Positions 47,901 through 60,203 of a DNA stretch of 64,000 nucleotides are shown here, one piece after another. Source of the DNA: Xiphophorus maculatus (Eukaryota; Chordata; Actinopteri; Cyprinodontiformes; Poeciliidae); contig NC_036445.1 of assembly GCF_002775205.1 (NCBI RefSeq), positions 2,190,802-2,254,801 on the forward strand, in the 5' to 3' direction. A program made the position numbers and the translations under genes. The notes beneath the pieces were generated by a model. It made no database searches. It was not told the DNA's origin and saw only the letters and a list, made by a program, of their open reading frames with translations. Each line of letters begins with the position of its first letter. Position 1 is the stretch's first letter.

Positions 47901-50900
47901 TTAAAGTCTCCAGGGCGGGTGAAACTCGGCGGCAGGAAGAGGGGTGCAATGTGTTGATTCAAAGTTTCGCATGTACTTCCGAGCCTTAGAGAGACAGAGA
48001 GAGACGACAGCGCGGTTGGAGGAGGAATTGAGAATTAGATGTGTGGGAGGGCGACGAAAAAAAAAAAAAAAGAATAAATAAATAAAATAAAAGTGCAGAA
48101 GCTTGATTATATTAGGTTCATTCTATCTGGCTCAGTGCCTTACAAATCTCTCCCATCTCTTAGGGGCTTTACACGGGAGGTGAATGGAGCCTAATTTAGA
48201 CGGCGTCACCAGGGGAGACAAAGCATAGCATTAGCTGTAATGGATGGCACTCCTCTTGTTTGATGTTAAATGACTTCAATAAGCCGGAGCGTGCTGAAAT
48301 ATATTACACCAGTCAACCTGAGAGCACAGGTGAGCCGGTTACTATGGCAACCGGAACAGTGTTCCTCAGCGGTAATGATGTCTGAGGAGCCGGGTGTGTT
48401 TTCTTTGTAAGGGGGTCGAGGGAAGGAAGGCAAGTAAACCAAAAAAAATTAAATAATAACAAAAAGAGTGGAGGGAGTTTATTTGAAGTAAAAAAAAAAA
48501 AAAAAGAGATTGTAAAAGAAGAATAAAATCTTTCTTGAAGAGGTAAAAGGTGTGATAAAGACAACAAGTGGACGGATTCATTCCTCACCAAGAAAAGAGC
48601 GAGCTGACGCCGTCCCTCCAGCGTCATGTCTTCACCTGTTAACACAAAGAGCATCAACACTGAGAGACAACATCTCATCTGTCCGTAACTCTGTTTGGAG
48701 CTCATCGTCTCTGTGCGCCGGCTCACCAACGCTCCATGGAAACGAGACGTCTCTGTCCGTCTGGTAGGACTTCAGCACCGACAAGCACCAGTCGTCGTCC
48801 ACTTCGTAGCCGCTGTACACGGACGCTGCAGAGCAACAAAAAGACCAGTAGCTAAAGGCTTCCTGCACGTTTTTTTGGGTCAAATTTACACTTTTTCTGT
48901 CTTAAAATTTGATTTCCTACTCATTGTTTTGGTACGTGCATTTAGTCTGATGAGATTCATGTTAGGTTTTTGGCAGATACTTTAAATATGGAACCTGGAA
49001 GGAAAGAGGTATTGCCAAGCAGGGAACGACACAAGGCTGAAAAGAAGGAAGGATACAACCATAAGCAACCTGAAAAAAGATGTAGCCAAAGGCAATGTAA
49101 AAAAAAAAAAGCAAAGGAAGACTAGAAGGAGTGGACAAAAAAGAAAGAGGAAGTTTTCTAGAAAAAGGACATTTCTGAGATTGGAAAGATGACAATTTGC
49201 TAGAAAAAAATAAAATCTAAAATTAATCCCAGAAATTTTCTAGGAAAAAAAATTCAATTTTAGAAACTCAAATTTCCAAGTTTTTTTTTCAAGAAAATGT
49301 CCAAGTTTTTATATAGGAGAAAAATATATGAAATCTGAAGATTGGAAAGTCAAACACTTCTCTCTTTCTCCTCATCTTATCTGGATTTGGAAAATGATCA
49401 ATAAGTATATATATATATACAGTACAGACCAAAGGTTTGGACACACCTTTTAATTCAATGAGTTTCCTTTATTTTCATGACTATTGACATTGTAGATTCA
49501 TATATATATATATTTTTTTTTCCCAGACACCAAGTGAACCCTCCTCTTAACAGCAGGAGAAATAAAACAGCTGTTCATGCATAATCTCATCCCCTTACCT
49601 TCCTCTATTGGACTAGACGCTCCAAGCCATTGTCTCACGACTCTGACCCCTTCCTCTGTCATTATTTTGGGGTATCTGCACAGAAGAATTTAATGAGTCA
49701 CCAAACGGGTCTGGACAGACAAGGAGTCCCAAACTGTGGTAATACAGAGGCTGGATGTGTGTGTGTGTGTGTGTGGGTGTGAACTGACCTGAACTGAAGC
49801 AGTCTGAGCAATAGGTCGTTTCCTCTGTTGGACATGATGTCCTCTGGATGTCTGTAAGACATTTACAGTTAATCCAGGCTACTTCTACTCATCCAGTGTG
49901 AGAATAAGAAAATGCATTTTAAAGATTTAACGAGAAAAATCAGCTTTGTAGGGACTAATGGTTAGAAATCATTGAGAAAACGGACCCCAAATTAAATTAA
50001 TCACAATAAATTTACTGTTGTAGACAAAAATATGCAGCGCTGGAAAAAAACAAGAGACCACTTAAAATGATCAGTTTCTCTGTTTTTACTCTTTATAGGT
50101 TTATGTTTGAGTAAAATGAACATTTTTCTTTTATTCTACGAACTACTGACAACATGTCTCTAAAGTTATTAGCAAAAATTTAGTATTTATTTACAGAAAA
50201 TGAGAATTGGTCTAAATAATGAAAAAGATGCAGAGCTTTCAGACCTCAAACAATGCAAAGAAAACAAGTTCCTGCTCATTCAGAAACAACAATACTAATG
50301 TTTTAACTCGGGAAGAATTCAGAAATCAATAGTTGGTGGAAAAAACTGGAGGTTTTCAATGGGCTTCAGAGCAGTGGGCTCTGATTTTTTTTACAGACCT
50401 GTATTCAGTGTAATAATTTCATACCGCTAAATAAAGTCCAGTGCAAACCACTCATTGACATAAGAAACCCTAAGTAGAGCTCACATATTTGTAATTTAAT
50501 CTAAATAAAACCAGCTTTGCTCAATTTAAATGGTTTTTCTTTCAACATGCGTTACTTTGTCTATTGCATAAAATGGCAATAAAATACAATAAAGTTTATG
50601 GTTACAATGTGAAAAAATAGTAGGAAAAAATCTAAGCGGTAGAAATACTTTAGCAAAGCCGTGTGATTTCACCAACGAGGGCAGAAAGCCTTTTAAGTGC
50701 CTCCTGTTTTCCAGCCTCAAGGTTGGAAGGAGAAAATTAATTAATCAAACTGGATAAGAGGAAGCCAATCAAACCAAACGATATATTATTTAAATGACTT
50801 ATTTGCATCACATAATGATTTTTACAGGGCCTCCGTTCAGCTTAATTAAAGGAATCGATTCCAACCAACAAGTTTATAATGACATGCAGGAGACATTTAA

Positions 50901-53900
50901 TGAGTGAGACTTTAGATTTTGTCTTTTAGACTCACACAGGAAGACTGGCTGAAATGTTTCATAATTAAACCGTTAAACTTCAAATTGCTAGAACATATAT
51001 TCATGGTGTTGTGATGACTAAAAGAGTCAGTAACTTACGTTGTAGTGATGATTTCGTCTCTGGTCCTCCTGACCAGCAGGACTGGTCCCTGATATCTGGA
51101 AGAGCCGAAGGAATTTAATGATCAGCGGGTTTTGCTTTCGGTCAGCGGCGTCCGTTCTGACGCCCGGTGACTCGCGCTTTAACCTTTCACGATTATTTTC
51201 ACCATAGTCAGATCGCTGGACTCACTTGAGAAGCTGCTCTGCGTTGTTGAGGTTCATGTATTGCCTCACTGTGTGCTGCACCAAAGGCCCTGAAAAAAAC
51301 AAGACAATGTTTTAATGAATAGAAGAGATTAATTGTTTCATGAGTGCTGAAACGATTAGTCGGATTGATCAGTTACTGAAATAATCGGCAACTAATTTAA
51401 CAGTTGATTAATCAACTGGAGTATAAAAAAAAGGTTATTTGGTGAAAAAAAAAAAACATATTCAAAGTACCAATTAAGTCAAAACTGTACAAAGAAATGC
51501 AAACATTTTGCATTTAAAATAAAAACATCTTTGTCTGCAAACATGTTTTAGCCAAAACTCCTCAAATGGTTTAGTTTTAGCTTTACTTAGTTCAAATTCA
51601 CTAAAGGAATCAAAGTTATTGGATTTAAGGCAAAAAAAATGTTAATTTCCTTAATTAAAAAAATTATTTAATTAATTGTTTATATCAAAGTCAAAGTTTA
51701 TTTATGCAACACATTTACAAAAGCCTCAGCAACAACAAACACCATGTCTCAGGTAGATAAAGGATAAAATAGAAAATAAAATTAAGTTTAGTAAAAAAAT
51801 AAGACAATTATAAAATTTGCAAAGATACCAAAGGCTAATAAAATGAATAAAAAACAAAACAATACAACAATACAAAACAATTTTCTTCCATCCTTTATTT
51901 TTCTCTGCACCTGGTGTTGAAGATCAGGGAGAATAGATGTGTTTTCAGTCTGGACTTAAAACTGAATATTTGATATTTTAATGCATTTCTAATGTATAAA
52001 AAGGTGATCACATGAAAAAAATCTGTGGAATGTGCCAATTTTTTTATCCCCTTAATCGTCAGAACAGTCAATAAAACTGGTTAGTTGCGGGTCTAGTGTA
52101 TTGTTTTACAGGCTGCACTCACTCCAGCTTTCAGGCATCACTTTAAGGGCCAGGGGCAAAAGGTCGTCAAAGGAGGCGTCCAGCACAATTGACTGGATCT
52201 CTGGGTATGACATCACCGCCCAACTGGCTGAGAGAGGAGGAAAAAAGACAGACTTAAAACTCCCCACTCATCACAAAGGTGAGCAGAACTTGCTTGTGTC
52301 TTCATGAACCTGTGAATCCTCCAATGGACCAGGCATAAATCACAATGTCGCTCAGCTGGAAGCCGAGCTTGTGAACGGCAAACTGTATCACCACATCCAT
52401 GGCGTTGGCCTCATTCTGGGGGAAAGGAACTCCCTGCCAGGAAGGAAATTTCCATACATTAATAAAACAATCCTAATCACGCAAACATCCAGTTCCTTAA
52501 ACATTAAAAGTCGTTGAATCATTCATAACCCGTCCTCTGATTTTAATCTACCGTGGGAGAGTTTGTGCTGCTTGTGCAATGCTGGTGAACTGAAACCAGA
52601 TTTTCCACATGCTGTTTTTTTCCGCTGCGCGGCCCGTTTGGATCAGATGACTCACGGCGAGCATCAGACACGAGCTCACTGATCGGTAACAATGGCTGAG
52701 AACAGGGCTTACCGTGCTGCCTGCAAATCCAGGGTGGTTCCAGCCCAGAACGGAGTAACCACCTGAAACAGATTCCACTGTTAACCCCAGAACCAGAACC
52801 TTCATTTGGCTCGTACTTTTTCACTCTTTAATACCAAACAGCAAAGTGCTTTAGTGGGATTTTTACAGACAAAGAGTAGTGCATGATTGTAAAGTGGATG
52901 GAAAATGAACTGTGATTTTAAACTCCTAGGTCTGTACTTGAACACAGGTCTTTTGCAGTCTCAAACAGATTTGATTTCCATTATTACTCAGTTTTTATCT
53001 CCGTTCATCTTCCCATCAAGTCTGAAAAGTCTCCCTATCCCCGCAGCTTTATGCTGCCACTACCAGATTTCTCCACTGAGATGGAGTGTTTAGGGTAGGA
53101 GGGCACATTTATCATTTATTCTAATAAATTTCTTGTCATGATAAAAATTGTATTCTTTGTTGTCACAATAAGCCCTATTGATGATTTTTTATTTTTTAAA
53201 CTGTCCGCATTGCTATTTTTGCGATTTTCTCAACTGTTTGTTCAAAATATCAATAAATTTGAAAATATGATCAAATTACATTTCTTCATGTGACTTGAGT
53301 CCTGAAGAAGCGTATTAAAACCTGGTGTAGTCACAGCCATTCAGTTACCTGAAGTATTAATAGTTCTTATCGTCACATTTATTGCTATTGCAGCCATACC
53401 ACAAAATATCGCAATAAAACATTTAAGTATACATCACCTATCCTTAGTTTAGGGTCATATGCAGTGTTGGTTTTCTGTCATATATTTTGCTTAAAGTCCA
53501 AAGTATTCAGTTTTGGCCTCATCTGACCAGAGCAGCTTTATCCACATGCATGTCGTGTCCTTCAACGATGGCGTTCTTTTGGCTAATCCTCCATAAACGC
53601 TGGAGCGTGTTGGTAGTTGTTCTGTTGACAGATTCCCCCCACCTGAGTTGTGGATCTCAGCAGCTCCTCCAGAGTTAACTCAAGTCTCTTGGCCCAGCCG
53701 ATCCATCCAGGTGGGCGGCCATTTCATGATGAGGTTTGCTGCTGTGCCATTTTCTGATTACGGATTAAACAATGCTCTTGGACTCTGATTTAAACTCATC
53801 CAGTTTCCTCCCTGATCTGTCTGAATGTTTCTCGGTCTCCAGACGTCTCCATTTACTAAACGCGATGCTTCTGAAGTTGACTAAACTGGATTTTAGTAAG

Positions 53901-56900
53901 AGGTATCACAATAAAGGGGGCTAAATGCAAATACATAACACTTTACAAGTTTTTATTTGAAAAGAAATTTATATTTTTCCTTCCACTTCGTTATTATGCA
54001 CTGGTTAGTGATTTACATTGCAGTTTGTGGTTTTAAGGTTACAAAACAGAAAAACCGTTGAATGGGTTTGAATGTTTTTCAAGGCGCTGCCCAGTAAAAA
54101 ACACCTGACTTGTTGTTAAGTAGAACATTTCTCACCCTCCAGTGGTGTGTTCATGCAGCCCACCTCATAAAAGCCAGCGTTCCCCTCACAGCAGATGACC
54201 TGTGGCACATTTCAGCAACCATCAGTTATATGACGGGAGTTTTGTTGGAAGCAGGACCGGGCCTGGGGAACAAAAAAACAAATCATTTTCGACATTTACC
54301 AGAGTCCGGCCACGCGGCCCGCCATCTTTCCTTCGATCCACAAACATGGTGTCGATCTCGTTCCCGTCGCACGCCACCAGCTTGTTCCTTTCACCATCAT
54401 ACTGTGACACAGTGGAAGAAAAAGAAATGGCAGAGCGGGCCACTTGTTTGATCCATTTATGGTCAATGGGAGCAAGGACTTTTCTCCTTTTACCTCTTCT
54501 ATTAATTTAGCCTGGCCTCCCTGCAGCATCGGCCTCATCGCTTTCTGCAGTAAACCCACAGAGCCGGGGTACAGCATCCGCCTCCCGAAGGAGTGAGCAA
54601 TGAGGAAACTGAAAGAGAAGAGAAAAAAAACATAACTGCACTGCGGTACGGCTGAAATGATTCATCATGAATTATTGAAATAATTGTCAACTATTTTAGT
54701 ATTTGATTCATTGTTAACTGGAGTACTCAGTCAAAAAAACAAGCCATTTGCTGAAAAAACAACATGTTCACGACTGTAATTAGACCAAAACATTTAGCAT
54801 TTTTGATAAAAACACCTGTGTCTGTAAATATATTTTACCCAAAGCTCCTCAAATGGCACAGTTTGAGCTTCAGCTGACTCAAATCCATTGAAAGGACACA
54901 TACCCGATGACGTGGCATGGTAAGGTGCGGACAGAGTGGAGGAAACCGTCTGCTGTCCCTCTCAGTCTGGGCTCTGGCTTCAGCAGAGAAACGCCTCCTT
55001 TGGGATGTTTCCTTTCACAGGATAACAACAACAGTAACAATGCAGATAAACATAGTGGAAAAAGCATCGACACCCTTTGAACTTTTCCACTTGTCCGAGC
55101 CCAGACTTGGCAGGTTTGCAGATGTCTTGTACTTTTTTTTTTATTCTCTTTTTCGGAATTTTATTTGTGAAAAATTTCAAAAACTATACATATATTTTAT
55201 CGTTATGTACTCCTTGGTATTGGTCTATCAGATTAAACACTAATAAAATACATATTTTTGGCCACGAAATGCAAAAAATGACAATGAATACACATGCAGC
55301 GTTATATTTATTAGATATGTTTACCAAGTGCTACTCTACCTAAGTTGTAGTCATATAAATATTACAATATGATTCTAATATGAGCAAAAATGCATTCAAC
55401 AAGCGGCCATTTTAAATGGAAATGAGCAACTTACGGACTGCTGACTTCTGTCCAGCTGAAATCTGAAGGCCAGTGTGAGAAGTCGAAGTTAAAACACCTC
55501 AGCTTTTCCTAGAAACAAAACAGAAAATACATAAAATGGTATCATAACTTACCCATAAAGAATAATCATAAAACAGCAACATGATTTATTCCTGTAATTT
55601 TAAACATTTTACTCTGAGCCCCTGCCTCAAGTCAGTGAAATCTTACCTTGTTTGCTGGTGTGTGATTTTTCTTGGTTTCCTCCAGAACTGAGATAAACTG
55701 AACATAGTCTGTGTTTCTCCATCTGCCCCATCCTTTGGAAAAAGCAGGGAGGGTGGGGGCGAGGACAAAGAGAGATAAGTCTCTATGTGAAACAACAAAG
55801 AAAAAAATAGTTGCAGAAACCTCAAGGGTGTGTTTAGTATGCTTTGTGAGCAGAAACCTTGTTCAACAGTCTCAATGGTAATGAAACCTTATTGGCGAGC
55901 AGAACCGCTATCTATATCTAGAGATGAATGGACTGAATTAGTTATTGCCTTGCAGGAGGTTAAAAGAGCAGTTAGCGGTCTCACCTCGAATACAAGCAAC
56001 TCCTAGAAGACACACGAGCACGGTTCCCAGGTACTGACTCACTGGAACCAGCTTACTGCTGCAGATGTAGCCTGAGAACGAGCAACAGAACAAGAGGCTA
56101 AACATCGAGCACCAATAAAAAGATGAACAATCTGACAACTAGCCTTCAGCCATGTGCATAAATCAATTTTAGAAGCTCAATAGTACATTAAGGAGTGACA
56201 CTCAACCTTGAGCAATGAATTTCTAGCGATGCTCAGCCTCGCCGGATGAGTCAGTTGATTACGTTTGTATTAATTCCACTTGTAGGACATCAGCCATTTA
56301 CAAGGACACATCAATTAATAGTTTTTAGTCCCAAGAGGAAGATTTGTATTCAGAAAGAAAACATTTTCAGACAGTTATCTAAATGGCCTGAGAGGAAAAT
56401 ATTTCAGGGTTTTTTTGGTTTGTTTATTTATTTAGAAGTAAACAGGCAATTACCCAGAAGGAAGCAAAAATATCCTTCAGCCTTAGGCTGTTTCCACAAA
56501 GGAGAAACTGAGTGAAGAACACAATAAGGACACTGATATCATCTGCTTATTTTAAAAATTATGAAACAGACACATTGATTACCCAGAAATTCATTTGGTA
56601 AATACAAATGATTAAAAACTTAGCAGATAATTTCATGAACGCTTTTATTTATTCACGAGCAAATATGGAAAATGCGTCCATTAAACCCCACCTGCCCAAT
56701 CATTAATCTCATAATAATTATTTTTACTTTATTAGTTTGATGAAAACCCCATTTTAATGCAAAGAAAGAAAAACCCAAACATCTACGGTTTATAAATTCA
56801 ACATTTTAAAGCAACAAAGCTTCTAGTTTAATCACTTTCAAACTAATGAGGTAAACACTGTGAAGTCTGGTGAAAATTATAAGAACTAGATCTTGACTGA

Positions 56901-58715
56901 TTTCAGTTTGTTTCTAGGCTGATACAAACAAACATCTATGCTGTGGATTTATTTATTTTTATTACCTCACACTCTCCCCTCCATCTCTCATTTCCTGGAT
57001 CAGGTTTTGTGAATCTGAACTAATCAGCTGAATGAAACAATAGATTCTTTTCCGTCGGTGTATCTAGCAATCAGATTACAAACATCCATGGTTCTTGCAA
57101 CCTCTGTGTCGGTAAACGGAAATCATTGCTCACTTCCATAAATACTATCCAATAATGTAATACTTTCTTTTTCTTTGAGACCTCCTTTCATGAATTTTCT
57201 GTTAAGATATTTTAATAACTTCTCTATTGGTGGGTTTTTCTTTTTTACCATATGATTTTATTTTGCAATCATTACAAATGGGTGCAGCTGGTTTCCTGTG
57301 TTTTTTATGTATACGGTTGACTGAGTAGTAAAGAGAAGTTGTTTGTTTCTATTCCTGCAATCGTTTAGTTTCTGTAAAGCATGTTGTGCTAAATCTTTCT
57401 CTACATGAAAAGCAATATAGAAATATTGACTGAATGATTGATGAACATTCTTCTGACAACTGATCATAATTACTTCACATCAAAAAGTTTATATTTTCAT
57501 TTTCTGTACCACCTGCCTATTAGATTCTTGGCTAATGTTTAGGTGTTGCTAACACCTAAACATTTTAAAATTGTCCAGCTGATATTTTTAGACAGATTTA
57601 GATATTTTAAATCCTGAATATTAAGACACAGTACTTCTTTAAATAGAAAACAAGTTCCCCAACATTTTTCAATTATCATTTTATCTATTGACATATTAGG
57701 TTTTCGGCCTGTAAAGAAACTGAAATCAGTGTTATTGACATAATAAGAAGACAAATATTCAATTTGTGTGACTGCAACACAGACAAAATCTGAAGAACAG
57801 TAAACGCAGAGATCATGTAGTGTTTCATTGTCACTTTGTATATCATTATATTGACATTATTTTCAGACAAAAGCTCCCATATATTACAGGTCAGCTGTAA
57901 TTCATTAATCATACCTTTTCTGTACAGATAGCAGAGGAGAAGAGGGGAGCTGTAGTAGGAGATGGACCATATTGCTGAAGCCTGGAGGGTATAAAGTATA
58001 ATCACACTTTCATTTAATAATTTTATACTTTCTCCAAGAAGATGAAGCAGAATATTATACTGACCCAGCCAAGAATACTGTCTGTGTGTTTTTCCAGACT
58101 CCTGGGTTGGTAGTTCCATCCCTGAGAGAGCAGAGGAAGAAGCTAAGTGAGCTAATGCTAGCATAGTTGGTAACGTTCGTGTCTAATAAAATATATTATT
58201 TATCCTCATACATGCATTTTACGTCGACTCAAATTCAGCTGACAACCGTGCTACTCGTTGCTTAATTTCTTTCTGCGTTTATGTCGTTCGTTCTTCTGCG
58301 CGGTTTCAATCATTTTAATGTTAGCTAGCTAGATTAGCGACATAAGACAGAAAGTAACAACAAAACACAGTCACAAAATCAAGTTAGACCGGATGTTACT
58401 ATGGTGTTGAAACAGAAAACCAGTTAAAAAAAAAAAAGACGAATAAAAGTGCACCTTTCACTCTCTGCTCGTTCATTCATCCCCAACTATCACTCTGAGC
58501 TATGCGGAGCAATGGCAGCAACAACAGCAGCAGCAGCAGCAGCTATTTAAATGAATAAAAGTCTGGGTCTGCAGTCAGCGGCTGTAAAACGATTTAAACT
58601 CATCGTTTCCTACCCTCCTGGCAAACCTGCCCTCAGGTCGAGGCTGCTCCGGTGATCGGTGAATTCGTTGCAGATGAGGCCCAAAAACACAGCGGTACAA
58701 CATCCAGGCTGCCAT
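47901..58715 (-). CDS. abhd16a: ABHD16A phosphatidylserine lipase
   Basis: Twenty coding exons on the minus strand: 58715-58614, 58121-58065, 57981-57915, 56071-55985, 55732-55647, 55508-55435, 55011-54904, 54608-54494, 54401-54300, 54199-54136, 52762-52713, 52433-52310, 52227-52123, 51289-51226, 51095-51039, 49851-49789, 49675-49599, 48825-48727, 48635-48589, 47984-47901. Phases join to 543 residues (human about 558). The start MAAWMLYRCVFGPHLQRIHR aligns with human MAKLLSCVLGPRLYKIYRER. Two membrane segments follow (SAIWSISYYSSPLLLCYLYR and YLGTVLVCLLGVACIRG). The alpha/beta hydrolase core has VICCEGNAGFYEVGC, YSVLGWNHPGFAGST and the nucleophile motif AWSIGG (Ser about 340). The likely acid residue is in RRTRDEIITT. 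The C terminus is THCTPLPAAEFHPPWRL. In mammals this endoplasmic-reticulum enzyme makes lysophosphatidylserine and was known as BAT5 in the MHC class III region. The residue matching human His507, proposed as catalytic, is Arg here (about 492). Confidence 0.96.
49420..49500 (+). mobile_element. Tc1-like terminal fragment inside a TA run
   Basis: CAGTACAGACCAAAGGTTTG followed by gacacacctttt and 'ttattttcatgactattgac' is a well-known teleost Tc1-like terminus. TA runs flank it on both sides, fitting the TA target of Tc1 elements. It is in the intron before abhd16a exon 18. Confidence 0.75.
49756..49775. repeat. (TG)n microsatellite
   Basis: About ten TG units in an abhd16a intron, ending 13 bases from exon 16. 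Confidence 0.85.
50033..50404. mobile_element. Non-autonomous Tc1-like MITE
   Basis: Left end gcagcgctggaaaaaaacaa then gagaccactt. Right end gattttttttacagacctgt followed by TA. The interior words ttttactctttataggttta, gatgcagagctttcagacct and acaatactaatgttttaact match a common fish MITE with 'CAGCTCTGGAAAAA' termini. It lies in the intron between abhd16a exons 15 and 16. Confidence 0.75.
51340..51700 (+). mobile_element. Unclassified repeat, copy 2
   Basis: Same word order as at 16075-16435: gctgaaacgattagtcggat, 'aacagttgattaatcaactg', gcatttaaaataaaaacatc, aaacatgttttagccaaaac, 'agttcaaattcactaaagg'. It lies in the intron between abhd16a exons 13 and 14. The adjoining 51700-51960 is AT-rich and has words of another common fish repeat. 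Confidence 0.65.
52840..54090 (-). mobile_element. Tc1-like transposon, antisense to plus strand, split by a MITE
   Basis: Read on the plus strand the blocks run from one terminus (gattgtaaagtggatggaaa) through 'gtcttttgcagtctcaaaca', 'ttcatcttcccatcaagtct', 'atgctgccactaccagattt', 'ggcctcatctgaccagagca', 'gttctgttgacagattcccc' and 'gcagctcctccagagttaac' to the other terminus (ttccttccacttcgttatta, gtttgtggttttaaggttac). The transposase frame is decayed. It sits in abhd16a intron 10, between exons 10 and 11. Confidence 0.8.
53097..53456. mobile_element. MITE nested in the Tc1-like element
   Basis: The Tc1 text breaks off after gagatggagtgtttaggg and resumes with gtcatatgcagtgttggttt. Between them is AT-rich sequence (tcttgtcatgataaaaattg, tattgctattgcagccatac, aatatcgcaataaaac), typical of the 'GGGCGATAT' MITE family. 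The nesting shows it is the younger insertion. Confidence 0.6.
54645..54895 (+). mobile_element. Unclassified repeat, copy 3
   Basis: Shares with 16075 and 51340 the blocks ggctgaaatgattcatcatg, attgttaactggagtactca, catttagcatttttgataaa, 'ctgtaaatatattttaccca' and 'cttcagctgactcaaatcca'. It ends 10 bases before abhd16a exon 7 on the plus-strand side. Confidence 0.6.
57534..57564. repeat. Perfect 14-bp inverted repeat
   Basis: AATGTTTAGGTGTT at 57534-57547, loop GCT, then AACACCTAAACATT at 57551-57564. It lies in abhd16a intron 3. Confidence 0.9.
58525..58543. repeat. (CAG)n short triplet run
   Basis: Six CAG units in abhd16a intron 1, next to an imperfect CAA/CAG stretch. Confidence 0.8.
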
Positions 58716-60186
58716 TCTTCCGCCGCGGTGGCTACGGCAGCCGGCACTGACCATAAAATGAAAGAAGTGGCTTGTTCGATGATTAAAAACAATTCAACTC
58801 AACCACATTAATAAGACATTTGTATTCACTACGCTCTATGTTTATAAAGAACCCGTGTATGTTTCTAAATATGATAACCACAATCCAACGCTGAAAAAGA
58901 ATACAAAACAAACAAGAATATTTGTTTTCCCTTGTAAAATAAAAAGTATTGTAATTTCGAAAAATAGCTTGAGTGGATTGTTTTCAATGTTATACTCTTC
59001 CAGACTAATTCAAATTTAAAATGAGCATTTTTTTTTTTTTTTTTTTTTTGCTCACGACACATACCATTCAATTTTAGCCTAGATTAGGGTTCTGTATCAC
59101 CAGGTATTCATAATTACGTGTTTATCACCTCCATTCCCTACAAATCCCATCCTGGGACCTTGGTGCTTCTGATACCGGCCTGCTCTCTGTTCCTCACATC
59201 ACTTTTTGCTGACAAAACTTTTAAGACTTGGAGCTCTTCAGGAATACTCTCACTGTTGACATTTTTAATATGTTATCCCTGGATGAAATTAACATTACTT
59301 GTAGCAGACACCCCCAACCCCCAAATGAAAGATTGTGGCTTTATTCTTGAACAGTGAGGTTTATTCGAAGAAAGCCCCGAGTTTCAGAGCTGTATGTATA
59401 AACACACACACACAAAAAACGGTGTAAGCTACAAATCACGCTCTTATAACCGTAAAGTCTAACTAAAAATAACGTTTACCACTAAAAATATCAACTGATT
59501 ACAATAAAACAAATTCACAATTTCAACCAATCAATATTAGAAATGTCCTTATTTACAAAATGAACTTGCCTTCTGCCTTTATCAAGGGGGCTGATAAAAT
59601 AATAAGATACATTTAACAATGTTTTTGCAACCTGTCTTGAGTCGTTAAGCTGCTGTTCTATAACATATATAGCGGAAGTTGTCATATCAAAATAAAATCC
59701 TAAAATCAGAAACCGGAAAACAACCATATATTATACAAATGAAACGAAGTAAATGCAATAAGACTTAAAAAGGATGATACGACAAATAAGGAGCTTAATT
59801 TTGGGTTATTTACATTGCTTATTCACGGGAACAGTTATATGTGGCTCTTTTACATGCTCAATGTGAAGCGTCATGCTTGGAGTAGTTACGAATAAAGACA
59901 CAAGCTTAAAACAACTGCAAATTATTGATATTTCAAGTCTAATTGAATTAGTAACAATTGTTCATTTGGCTTTGGTGGTCAGTCATGTTGATAAAATGGT
60001 TTTCATTTGTTCTGTCCCTGCAATTTAAGGCTAAGCTTGAATCTTGAGGCCATTAATGGAGACTTAATGGTCATTTTGGACCTGAAAGCATCTGTAGAGT
60101 TAACTGGGAGATACAGCAAATGGTTAGATATTTTTATTACAATTTGTTTTGTTGTATGACGTCATTTCAGCTGGCAAAATTATGCT
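58716..60186. other. Upstream of abhd16a, no other gene seen
   Basis: The first 100 or so bases are expected to hold the abhd16a 5' UTR and promoter; the GC-rich text around 58700-58745 fits. A T-run lies at 59030-59050 and an (AC)n stretch at 59402-59414. Small open frames here show no domain. Confidence 0.45.
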
Positions 60187-60203
60187 GAAATTGACTTTTA
60201 AGT
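60187..60203. repeat. 17-bp target-site duplication, left
   Basis: GAAATTGACTTTTAAGT is repeated exactly at 61302-61318, right after the LINE poly-A tail. Confidence 0.93.

Noticed and set aside
48313-48729. Open frame extending abhd16a exon 19 by about 90 residues
   Set aside because: The extension has a T-rich, low-complexity translation. Splicing at 48589 to the exon at 47984-47901 restores ARKYMRNFESTHCTPLP, which matches the human C terminus.
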